DNA from: Chitinivibrionales bacterium
Lineage (GTDB): Bacteria; Fibrobacterota; Chitinivibrionia; Chitinivibrionales; FEN-1185
NCBI GenBank assembly: GCA_028718065.1
Contig: JAQUMP010000303.1
Coordinates: 1 to 5,079, forward strand
Direction: 5' to 3'
DNA: 5,079 nucleotides
Of the stretch, positions 1 to 5,079 are shown in pieces. The notes under the pieces are model-generated. The model was not told the DNA's origin, ran no database searches, and saw only the letters and a list, made by a program, of their open reading frames with translations. Position 1 is the first letter of the stretch. Each line of letters starts with the position of its first letter. The position numbers and the translations under genes were made by a program.

Positions 1-446
1 ACCAAATGGTGCCGCTGGAGCGCTTTGCCACGATCGCCGGTATTCCCGCCCGGGATTTTCTGGGAGAAGCCGTCCTGCGGCAGATCGCGCTTAAAACTAA
101 AAATGCCGGCACCGAGCTGGTTGCGCTCCTGCAATCCGGCAGCGCCTACTATGCGGCCGGCAGCGCGATTGCGAGCATGGTGGAGGCCATCGTGCACGAT
201 ACGCGGGCGGTGGTGTGCGCCTCGGTCCTTTGCAAAAAAGAATATGGGCTCGGGGGCATTTTTATCGGTGTTCCGGCGGTGCTGGGGGCCGCCGGCGTAG
301 AGCGCATCGTGGAGCTTTCGCTTAACAAAGAAGAATCGGCCGACTTTGCAATAGCGGCCGGGCATTTAAAAACAATGCAACGCACCGTCGATCGGCGCCT
401 CATATCGGCGGAGCAGGCGAAAACGCCCGCGTTCCTGCTGCCGTGA
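1..446 (+). CDS. mdh: Malate dehydrogenase, C-terminal part (5' end outside window)
   Basis: This is the C-terminal catalytic domain of an NAD-dependent malate dehydrogenase of the LDH/MDH superfamily, a cytoplasmic TCA-cycle enzyme interconverting malate and oxaloacetate. About 147 codons are visible. The reading frame is open to the left edge: the first full codon is Gln, then MVPL. This fits the family's HGDxMVPL motif, whose catalytic His would lie just outside the window. Family hallmarks follow in order: the SGSAYYA segment and the following helix (SMVEAI), then EYGLGGIFIGVPAVLG and GVERIVEL near the C-terminus. The N-terminal Rossmann fold is missing only because the window cuts it. 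The ATG at position 6 is internal, not the start. The C-terminal tail after the VERIVEL strand, ending in PAFLLP, is somewhat longer than in many homologues. No clear intrinsic terminator follows the TGA. The family call is confident; MDH rather than LDH rests on overall sequence feel, because the substrate-specificity loop is not visible. Confidence 0.93.
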   Translation, partial: QMVPLERFATIAGIPARDFLGEAVLRQIALKTKNAGTELVALLQSGSAYYAAGSAIASMVEAIVHDTRAVVCASVLCKKEYGLGGIFIGVPAVLGAAGVERIVELSLNKEESADFAIAAGHLKTMQRTVDRRLISAEQAKTPAFLLP

Positions 447-557
447 AAAAAAACAAAAATATATATAGCATTTTAAAAAAAACATTGTACATTCAAGATG
501 TCCGGAGGTTTACGGGCCTGGCCCAGAAAGAGGTTCCTCAAAAATAAGTACCCAGCC

Positions 558-576
558 TTCACCGAAGTCCGGTGAA
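558..576. other. Perfect 7-bp hairpin of unknown role
   Basis: TTCACCG (558-564) and CGGTGAA (570-576) form a perfect stem around a 5-nt loop. On the + strand it is followed by AAAAATCAG, not a T-run, and no T-run follows directly on the - strand either, so it does not qualify as a standard intrinsic terminator. It could still be the 3' end of the mdh transcript, an RNA-stabilising element, or part of a small repeated element. The structure is seen directly; the role is unknown. Confidence 0.45.
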
Positions 577-594
577 AAATCAGTTCATCTCATT

Positions 595-623
595 TTGTCA
601 AAATTTATATAATCGGATTAAAT
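595..623 (+). promoter_or_regulatory. Candidate sigma-70-like promoter for the secreted protein gene
   Basis: TTGTCA (595-600), one mismatch from the TTGACA consensus, is separated by 17 bp from TTAAAT (618-623), a 4/6 match to a -10 box. A better -10 match, TATAAT (608-613), overlaps but lacks a good -35 at normal spacing. The -35 candidate sits inside the palindrome ATTTTG-T-CAAAAT (592-604), and TAATC-G-GATTA (610-620) lies between the boxes. Transcription from here would give a leader of about 140 nt holding the operator-like sites at 667-686 and 735-746. An alternative -35, TTGGCA (721-726), lies closer to the gene but lacks a good -10 partner. The surrounding DNA is AT-rich, so chance matches are likely. 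Confidence 0.28.
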
Positions 624-664
624 CAGCCTCACGCCATCAATAAATAGTGAGTTTGATTTTATTT

Positions 665-686
665 GGTTAATCGGTTAATCGATTAA
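665..686. promoter_or_regulatory. Overlapping operator-like palindromes with central CG
   Basis: The octamer GGTTAATC occurs twice in tandem (665-672, 673-680) and runs into GATTAA. This makes two overlapping sites of the form TTAA-N-CG-N-TTAA: TTAATCGGTTAA (667-678) and the perfect 12-bp palindrome TTAATCGATTAA (675-686). AT-rich half-sites around a central CG are the style of LacI-family operators such as those of Cra and PurR. LacI-family regulators often control carbohydrate-use genes, which would suit the gene downstream. The palindrome is seen directly; the regulator is inferred. Confidence 0.4.
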
Positions 687-734
687 ACAATCTTTTTTTA
701 ATTTCTGAAAAAGAGCAATATTGGCACATTAATT

Positions 735-746
735 TTAAACGCTTAA
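735..746. promoter_or_regulatory. Third operator-like site, TTAAACGCTTAA
   Basis: TTAAACGCTTAA repeats the TTAA-N-CG-N-TTAA pattern of the 667-686 sites, though its inner bases are not symmetric. It lies 23 bp before the start codon and overlaps the region between a possible -35 (TTGGCA, 721-726) and the ribosome binding site. The distance between the centres of this site and the perfect palindrome at 675-686 is 60 bp, close to a whole number of helical turns. In such AT-rich DNA this site alone could be chance. Confidence 0.25.
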
Positions 747-757
747 TTAAATTTAAA

Positions 758-764
758 AGAAGGG
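758..764 (+). promoter_or_regulatory. Ribosome binding site of the secreted protein gene
   Basis: AGAAGGG lies 5 nt before the ATG at 770. It supports that ATG as the start, as does the signal peptide that begins right after it. Confidence 0.7.
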
Positions 765-769
765 CAACC

Positions 770-3610
770 ATGAAACACATCGCTTTTTTCTTGTTGGTTC
801 TCGGCATCAGCACCACCTGGTCTTCGGTCTATTATGTTGATTTTGTAAATGGGCAAAATGCCAATTCGGGAAAGTCTTCAACCAGCGCCTGGAAAAACTG
901 TCCCGGAGACGCCGCGGCAACCCAGGTCCCGGCCCAAACAATACTCGCCGCAGGAGACAGCGTGATTTTCCGGGGCGGTATTGTTTACAAAGGACAAATA
1001 ACGTTAAAATCTTCGGGGAGCGGGCCGGCAGCGCAGATTACTTTTGACGGCAATTCGGCCGGAAGCTGGGGCAGCGGCAAAGCGCTGATCGACGGCGAAA
1101 ATATCCGCTCCTACGGCTTTTACGAATCATCCGGCGGCCTTAGTTATGTCACCATAAAAAACTTTGAAATCATGAACATGAAATATACCGGCGTGCCCTG
1201 GCAGGGCGGCGCGGCCGTAAAGATAGACGACGCAAGTTTTGTGACCGTGGCCGATTGCTACTTTCACGATGTGGGCTATTGGAAAAACGACGGGTCGATC
1301 AGTCCGGCGGGAAACGGCGTGCACATGCTCCGGCCCAGGAACTGCGTGATTTCGGGCTGCGAAATCACCCGCACCGGTCTGGCGGGCATCGAGGTTGACG
1401 GCTCGGTAAATTGCACTTTTGCGCGCAACAATATCCATGATTACATAACGTGGGGCATCGATATCGGCGGTGATTTTAACCTGTGCACCGGCAACGTGGT
1501 TTGTGATAACACCATCCACGATTTGTATCAATACGATAACGGTTACTGGGGCATTCCCAACGACCCGAATATCCCACATACCGATTATATTTTTCTGCGC
1601 ATGGGCGCCGGCCGGCATCCGGTAAATAATATCATTGAAAGAAACCTGTTCTACAACAACCAGGTTTTTCATGAATTCGGCGGGACCGCCATGGTATTTC
1701 TTTCTTATGCCGACAGCACGATCATGCGCAACAATATTTTTATAAACCCGCACGGCTATTATGCCACGCGGTTTTCCTGGACCTCCTCCGGCACCAAATT
1801 TTACAACAACACGATTTATGCTCCCGGCGCCATAACGGGCAGTAACGGCGTGGGCGGTGTTTTTCTGGAAACCAACGGCTACACCGATATCCGCAACAAC
1901 ATTATCGTTACCTATCAAACGTCAATAGCCACTTCGGCCCTTGTCGACGAAACGGGGTTTAAAAGCGATTACAACCTTTTTTATAACGTGGTGAGTTCGC
2001 AGGATTTTGTAAGAATTTCCCCCGCACGGTATGCCACGTACGCGCAATGGCAAACATTCGGCTACGATACCCACAGCTTAAAAGCAACGGCGATAACCGA
2101 CATAAAATTCGCCAACGTGGCCGGTTACCCCACGGCCTGCCAGAGCATGGACCTGTGCATTCCGTCAACCAGTCCGGCCGTAAACGCGGGCACGACCCTG
2201 CCGGGATTTACCAATGATATTGCAATGATCGCGCGCCCGCAGGGAAGCGCCTGGGACATGGGCGCGCATGAATGTGTGCTTAACGGCGCACCGCCGCCGG
2301 TGATCGCGCCGGTCATTACGACCCAACCCGTAAACGCGACGGTTTTTGCGGGCCAAACCGCGACGTTTACGGTTGCGGTATCGGGGACGGTTCCCATAAC
2401 CTACCAGTGGCGGCGCAGCAATGATAATGGTTCAACCTGGAGTGCCGTGAGCGGCGCAACGGCCGCCTCATACACGACGGCGATAACGGTTATCTCGGAT
2501 AATAACGCCAGGTTCCGCTGCATAGCAACAAATGCGGCCGGCAATGCGATGTCCAACGCCGCTCTCCTAACGGTCAATCCCGTGCCCATAGCCCCAGGCT
2601 TTACGACCCAACCCGTAAACGCGACGGTTTTTGCGGGCCAAACCGCGACGTTTACGGTTGCGGTATCGGGGACGGTTCCCATAACCTACCAGTGGCAGCG
2701 CAGCAACGATAATGGTTCAACCTGGAGTGCCCTGAACGGTGCAACCGGAGCATCATATACGACGGCTACCTGTGTAACGGCGGACAACGGCGCCAAGTTC
2801 CGAAGTCTTGCGACCAATGCGGCCGGCAGCGCGACTTCGAACGCGGCGATTTTGACAATCAGCACACCGGTGGTTTCCAAATTGACCGGGACGCCCTTTG
2901 GGACCGGTCCGGCCTGGGCGCCGGGGTCTGAATTTAACAAAGCGAGCGACGGCGATACGACGACGTTCTTTGAGTATGCCCTTAACAACGGGGGCTATAC
3001 CGGCATCGACCTTGGTTCCGGAATCGCCGGAAAAATCACCAAAATCCGTTTTTTTCCGCGCAAGGGTTTTGAATTCCGTATGAACGGCGGCAAGTTCCAG
3101 GGGTCTAATTTGTCAAGCAGCAGCGGGTATGTGGACCTGTACACTATTCCGGCGACGCCGCCCGCGGGCTGGAACACCATCGCCATAACCGACCAGAACT
3201 CGTATCGCTACCTGCGGTATATCGCGGCGGCTAACGTTTATTGCAATATTGCGGAGATGGAATTTTACGGGACCCAATCCGGTTTAGCAAAGCAGCAGAT
3301 TGCAACCTCCGTTTTAGACGCAAGCGTAAGCCGCGCCCTGCCGAAGGAATTCGGACTTTCGGCGATAGCAAGCGGCAATTCTTCTTTGGTAAAGGTCGTC
3401 TTCGCGTCTCCCGTGGCCTTGGGTGAAACCAGATTCGATCTTTTTGATCTTCAGGGAAGATGCCTGCAGAGCGTGGTCCGCCACGGCGGCCAGGCGGGCT
3501 ATGATGTCATCACCTTTAATAATGCGAATCGTCTGTTGATTGCAGGTATGTATCTTTGCCGGGTGGAGACCAAGGGCTTTAATAAATCGGTAGTGCTGTT
3601 GGTTCGATGA
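770..3610 (+). CDS. Secreted beta-helix protein with two Ig-like domains, a discoidin-like domain and a T9SS-type C-terminus
   Basis: This is a 946-residue exported protein, probably binding or cleaving extracellular polysaccharide. Residues 1 to about 18 are a signal peptide (MKH, a hydrophobic core, cleavage near TWSS). Residues 20-501 look like a right-handed parallel beta-helix. They open with the YYVD...SAWKNCPGD and AAGDSVIFRGG pattern of such proteins, contain repeated Asn-rich turns (RNNIHD, CDNTIHD, ERNLFYNN, MRNNIFIN, IRNNIIV), and close with ARPQGSAWDMGAHE (488-501). Two Ig-like domains follow (about 514-606 and 609-701), each with TTQPVNATVFAGQTATF and YQW. Residues 703-834 resemble an F5/8 type C (discoidin) sugar-binding domain: FNKASDGDTTTFFEY, IDLGS, ITKIRFFPR, AEMEFYG. 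The last 84 residues (FDLFDLQGRCLQ, IAGMYLCRVETKGFNKSVVLLV) resemble a T9SS type A sorting domain. Many beta-helix proteins of this kind are polysaccharide lyases or hydrolases, but I cannot assign a catalytic triad or substrate. It stands alone between its own leader and terminator. Confidence 0.88.
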   Translation: MKHIAFFLLVLGISTTWSSVYYVDFVNGQNANSGKSSTSAWKNCPGDAAATQVPAQTILAAGDSVIFRGGIVYKGQITLKSSGSGPAAQITFDGNSAGSWGSGKALIDGENIRSYGFYESSGGLSYVTIKNFEIMNMKYTGVPWQGGAAVKIDDASFVTVADCYFHDVGYWKNDGSISPAGNGVHMLRPRNCVISGCEITRTGLAGIEVDGSVNCTFARNNIHDYITWGIDIGGDFNLCTGNVVCDNTIHDLYQYDNGYWGIPNDPNIPHTDYIFLRMGAGRHPVNNIIERNLFYNNQVFHEFGGTAMVFLSYADSTIMRNNIFINPHGYYATRFSWTSSGTKFYNNTIYAPGAITGSNGVGGVFLETNGYTDIRNNIIVTYQTSIATSALVDETGFKSDYNLFYNVVSSQDFVRISPARYATYAQWQTFGYDTHSLKATAITDIKFANVAGYPTACQSMDLCIPSTSPAVNAGTTLPGFTNDIAMIARPQGSAWDMGAHECVLNGAPPPVIAPVITTQPVNATVFAGQTATFTVAVSGTVPITYQWRRSNDNGSTWSAVSGATAASYTTAITVISDNNARFRCIATNAAGNAMSNAALLTVNPVPIAPGFTTQPVNATVFAGQTATFTVAVSGTVPITYQWQRSNDNGSTWSALNGATGASYTTATCVTADNGAKFRSLATNAAGSATSNAAILTISTPVVSKLTGTPFGTGPAWAPGSEFNKASDGDTTTFFEYALNNGGYTGIDLGSGIAGKITKIRFFPRKGFEFRMNGGKFQGSNLSSSSGYVDLYTIPATPPAGWNTIAITDQNSYRYLRYIAAANVYCNIAEMEFYGTQSGLAKQQIATSVLDASVSRALPKEFGLSAIASGNSSLVKVVFASPVALGETRFDLFDLQGRCLQSVVRHGGQAGYDVITFNNANRLLIAGMYLCRVETKGFNKSVVLLVR
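2316..2446 (+). repeat. Direct repeat copy 1 (first half of Ig-like domain 1)
   Basis: This 131-bp segment recurs at 2601-2731, an offset of 285 bp or exactly 95 codons. The first 96 bp (2316-2411) are identical in both copies. Only two differences occur over the whole segment: G2412 against A2697 (Arg to Gln) and T2422 against C2707 (silent). It encodes the TTQPVNATVFAGQTATF to YQW and NDNGSTWSA part of the domain. After 2446 the two copies diverge markedly. Confidence 0.92.
2601..2731 (+). repeat. Direct repeat copy 2 (first half of Ig-like domain 2)
   Basis: This is the second copy of the 131-bp segment, matching 2316-2446 at 129 of 131 bases. The remaining half of this Ig domain (about 2732-2870) matches its counterpart far less well, with many silent and replacement changes. 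The high identity is therefore confined to one half of the domain. Confidence 0.92.
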
Positions 3611-3628
3611 TCGGGATCCTTCACAATC

Positions 3629-3658
3629 AGAGGGCCCGTCTTAAAGGACGGGTCCTTT
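3629..3658 (+). terminator. Intrinsic terminator of the secreted protein gene
   Basis: AGGGCCCGTC (3631-3640) pairs with GACGGGTCCT (3647-3656) around a 6-nt loop (TTAAAG), giving a 10-bp GC-rich stem with one G-U pair. The flanks extend it slightly (A3629 with T3658). A short T-run (TTT, 3656-3658) follows the stem. It begins 18 bp after the TGA. The T-run is short, but position and stem strength support termination on the + strand. The - strand version is followed by few Ts, so it is less likely to serve the converging gene. Confidence 0.75.
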
Positions 3659-3733
3659 CGATCGGGCTCTACTGCTCAAACGGTGTTGCAGGGCGATTTC
3701 TCTGTTTTTGTGCTGATGATTAAACGTTTTTCT

Positions 3734-3940
3734 TTACCGACCCATGTGCATGTTGCCCGTATGCATGTTCCAAGATGAACCGAATAGCCCAAAGCCATTG
3801 AGCAACCATACTATCACAAAGATGACCACCACGACGTTCAGGATCTTCTTAATTTTCCCGTCCATGGGGAGATAGGTGTTAACGAGCCATAGCACGATGC
3901 CGACAATGATAAGGGTAATGAGAATAGAGATTAAGGACAT
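3734..3940 (-). CDS. Small two-helix membrane protein, Thivi_2564 type
   Basis: This 68-residue protein resembles the Thivi_2564 family of small bacterial membrane proteins, whose function is unknown to me. Residues 3-24 (LISILITLIIVGIVLWLVNTYL) form a first membrane helix. A short polar turn PMDGKIKK (25-32) carries the positive charges, and residues 33-53 form a second helix ending in LLNGFGLFG. The pattern WLVNTYLPMDGKIKKILNVVVV is what I recognise as family-like. The positive loop between the helices suggests a hairpin with the loop in the cytoplasm and both ends outside. After the second helix comes a Met/His-rich tail, SSWNMHTGNMHMGR. The start at 3940 is supported by a good ribosome binding site. 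The gene lies 95 bp downstream of tal on the same strand and converges on the secreted protein gene. Confidence 0.82.
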   Translation of the reverse strand: MSLISILITLIIVGIVLWLVNTYLPMDGKIKKILNVVVVIFVIVWLLNGFGLFGSSWNMHTGNMHMGR

Positions 3941-3948
3941 AATTTTTG

Positions 3949-3955
3949 CTCCCTT
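3949..3955 (-). promoter_or_regulatory. Ribosome binding site of the small membrane protein gene
   Basis: Read on the - strand this is AAGGGAG, 8 nt before the ATG at 3940. It fixes the start of this short gene and is strong support that the gene is real. Confidence 0.7.
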
Positions 3956-3998
3956 TCTTTATGATAGGTGAAAACTTCGGCTTTCTTAGATAATAAAG

Positions 3999-4019
3999 AG
4001 CAATTGCAATGCCATTGCT
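3999..4019 (-). terminator. Weak stem-loop after tal, possible terminator
   Basis: Read on the - strand, AGCAAT (4019-4014) can pair with ATTGCT (4004-3999) around a 9-nt loop. An alternative 5-bp stem, GCAAT/ATTGC with a 3-nt loop, competes. It is followed by CTTTATTATC, which is T-rich but broken. It lies 17 bp after the tal stop. The stem is short and AU-rich, so read-through into the small membrane gene is quite possible. Confidence 0.25.
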
Positions 4020-4035
4020 TTAAAGGCGCCAGGTT

Positions 4036-5079
4036 TCAGGTCGATTTTTTGGCCATGGCTTCCAAGAGATTGTCAAACGCCTTATTGAATTTGTCAACAC
4101 CTTCGTCCTCAAGCTGCTGGGCAACGGCGTCGATGTCGATGCCGAGCTCCGACAACTTTTCCATGGTATCGGCGATATCCTGGACGTCGTGCTCAAGCCG
4201 CGCCTGCGGATCGCCGTGGTCGCGGTACGCCCTGAGCGTGTCGGGCGGGACTGTGGTAATGGTGTCCTGTCCGATGAGCGCTTCGATATATTTAACGTCG
4301 CTATAGTCCGGGTTTTTGGCGCCGGTACTGGCCCACAGGACCCGTTGGACGCGGGCGCCTTTTTCCGCCAGGTTTCTAAATCGGTCGCCATAAAAATACT
4401 CTTTGTAAATCTGATAGGCCATCCGGGCGCTGGCAATGGCCACCGAGCCGAGGACCTGCCGGGCAAGCGCTCCCTCGGTGCCGCCGAGCACGATAATTTT
4501 TTGGAGCTGCGGGTCCACGAGCGTATCGATGCGGCTTAAAAAGAAGCTGGCCACCGAGGCAATCTGCGATACGTCCAGCCCCTCGGCCAGACGCGCATCG
4601 ATTCCGGCGATATAGCTTTCCGCAACCTGCCGGTACCGGGGCAAGCCAAAGAGCAAGGTAACGTTAACATTAATTCCTTCGCTCGTGAGTTGCTTAATGG
4701 CAGGCAGCCCTTCCTCCGTGGCCGGGACTTTGATAAAAACATTGGGCCGGTTAAGCTCGCCCCACAACCAGCGGGCTTCCGCGATCGTGCCGCGGGTGTC
4801 ATGCGCTAAATGCGGGTTCACCTCCAGACTCACGTAGCCATCGGCGCCGTTAAGCCTTTTGTAAAGGGGCCTGAATTCGTCCGCGGCCATCTGCACGTCG
4901 CGCAGGGCGAGCCCTTCGTAGATTTCTTTGGGGCCCTTTCTTTTAAGTGTCATCGACCGTATGTCCGCATCGTAATCATGGCCGTCCGCAATCGCCTTTT
5001 CAAAAATCGCCGGGTTTGAGGTCAGCCCCCGCAATCCATCCTGCTCGATGAGGCGCCGCAGCTCGCCGCTGGTAATAAG
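4036..5079 (-). CDS. tal: Transaldolase (N-terminus outside window)
   Basis: Transaldolase is a cytoplasmic enzyme of the non-oxidative pentose phosphate pathway. It moves a three-carbon dihydroxyacetone unit between sedoheptulose-7-phosphate/glyceraldehyde-3-phosphate and erythrose-4-phosphate/fructose-6-phosphate. 347 residues are visible, beginning LITSGELRRLIEQDG and then LRGLTSNPAIFEKAIADG, the conserved N-terminal block. The TTG at 5034 is an internal Leu codon, not a start; the frame stays open to the window edge. The Schiff-base lysine is in FIKVPAT (codon at 4729-4731), followed by GINVNVTLLFG. ASTGAKNPDYSDVKYIEALIG and TVPPDTL are further family blocks. The C-terminus, LGIDIDAVAQQLEDEGV to LLEAMAKKST, ends like the single-domain enzyme of the longer, mycobacterial-type subfamily (about 360-370 residues). 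There is no fused glucose-6-phosphate isomerase domain. Only the first 15-20 residues or so and the promoter are missing. Confidence 0.96.
   Translation of the reverse strand, partial: LITSGELRRLIEQDGLRGLTSNPAIFEKAIADGHDYDADIRSMTLKRKGPKEIYEGLALRDVQMAADEFRPLYKRLNGADGYVSLEVNPHLAHDTRGTIAEARWLWGELNRPNVFIKVPATEEGLPAIKQLTSEGINVNVTLLFGLPRYRQVAESYIAGIDARLAEGLDVSQIASVASFFLSRIDTLVDPQLQKIIVLGGTEGALARQVLGSVAIASARMAYQIYKEYFYGDRFRNLAEKGARVQRVLWASTGAKNPDYSDVKYIEALIGQDTITTVPPDTLRAYRDHGDPQARLEHDVQDIADTMEKLSELGIDIDAVAQQLEDEGVDKFNKAFDNLLEAMAKKST

Larger units (their letters stand above)
447..769. other. Intergenic region and leader of the secreted beta-helix gene
   Basis: This 323-bp stretch has no convincing gene. 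It falls into three parts. 447-497 is very AT-rich with A-tracts and a TATATATA run. About 498-576 is clearly GC-richer and holds short inverted repeats (TCCGGA, GGGCC/GGCCC, GAGG/CCTC) and a perfect 7-bp hairpin. 577-769 is AT-rich and carries the probable promoter, several palindromes and the ribosome binding site of the downstream gene. A 34-codon frame opens at a GTG overlapping the mdh stop (443-547) and a 25-codon ATG frame spans 498-575. Neither has a good ribosome binding site, so I do not annotate them as genes. Confidence 0.6.

Noticed and set aside
6..8. ATG as the start of the malate dehydrogenase-like gene
   Set aside because: It is the Met of the internal MVPL motif. The frame is open to the left edge and the catalytic and nucleotide-binding parts lie upstream of the window.
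498..547. Riboswitch in the leader
   Set aside because: The GC-rich island has short inverted repeats, but I could not match it to any riboswitch consensus, and no regulated metabolic gene follows.
1127..1918. 263-codon open frame on the - strand inside the beta-helix gene
   Set aside because: It lies wholly antisense to a gene with a signal peptide, ribosome binding site and recognisable domains. Its translation shows no recognisable motif, and it is best explained as a codon-usage shadow.
2125..2988. Three similar - strand frames opposite the Ig-like domains (2125-2397, 2401-2682, 2686-2988)
   Set aside because: Their similarity to each other comes from the direct repeat on the coding strand. 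They are antisense shadows.
4020..4466. 148-codon open frame on the - strand overlapping tal in another frame
   Set aside because: It is an out-of-frame reading of the transaldolase gene, rich in Arg/Ser/Pro. The tal frame has all the family motifs.
5032..5034. TTG as a possible start of transaldolase
   Set aside because: The frame continues upstream to the window edge with the conserved LITSGELRRLIEQDG block, so the TTG is an internal Leu codon.
1..5079. Defence system, prophage, CRISPR array or mobile element
   Set aside because: There are no repeat-spacer arrays, transposase or integrase motifs, tRNA-like ends or terminal inverted repeats. The genes are housekeeping, one secreted protein and one small membrane protein.

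Overview
The window looks like ordinary bacterial chromosome of moderate GC with AT-rich intergenic DNA. It holds two genes on the + strand, then two on the - strand, meeting tail to tail near 3611-3733. Two genes are cut by the window edges: the C-terminal part of malate dehydrogenase (mdh) on the left and all but the N-terminus of transaldolase (tal) on the right. The best hint to the organism is the large secreted protein. It combines a beta-helix, Ig-like domains, a discoidin-like domain and a C-terminal module resembling a type IX secretion (T9SS) type A sorting domain. That combination suits Fibrobacterota or the wider FCB group. This is an inference from domain style, not a sequence match.

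Layout: 1-446 is the end of mdh. 447-769 is a 323-bp intergenic region with three parts: an AT-rich stretch, a GC-richer island with a perfect hairpin (about 498-576), and an AT-rich leader. The leader carries several palindromic sites of the form TTAA-N-CG-N-TTAA, resembling LacI-family operators. 770-3610 encodes a 946-residue exported multidomain protein, probably acting on or binding extracellular polysaccharide. It is followed by a good intrinsic terminator (3629-3658). 3734-3940 (-) encodes a 68-residue two-helix membrane protein of the Thivi_2564 type. 4036-5079 (-) is transaldolase.

The mdh and tal products belong to central carbon metabolism (TCA cycle and pentose phosphate pathway) and have no evident functional link to the secreted protein. 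The secreted protein appears to be a single-gene unit with its own promoter region and terminator. The small membrane protein lies 95 bp downstream of tal and may be co-transcribed or have its own promoter.

I found no mobile element, CRISPR array, tRNA, rRNA or defence system. The most notable points are the recent-looking partial duplication or gene conversion inside the Ig-domain region, the cluster of operator-like palindromes upstream of the secreted protein, and the Met/His-rich tail of the small membrane protein.
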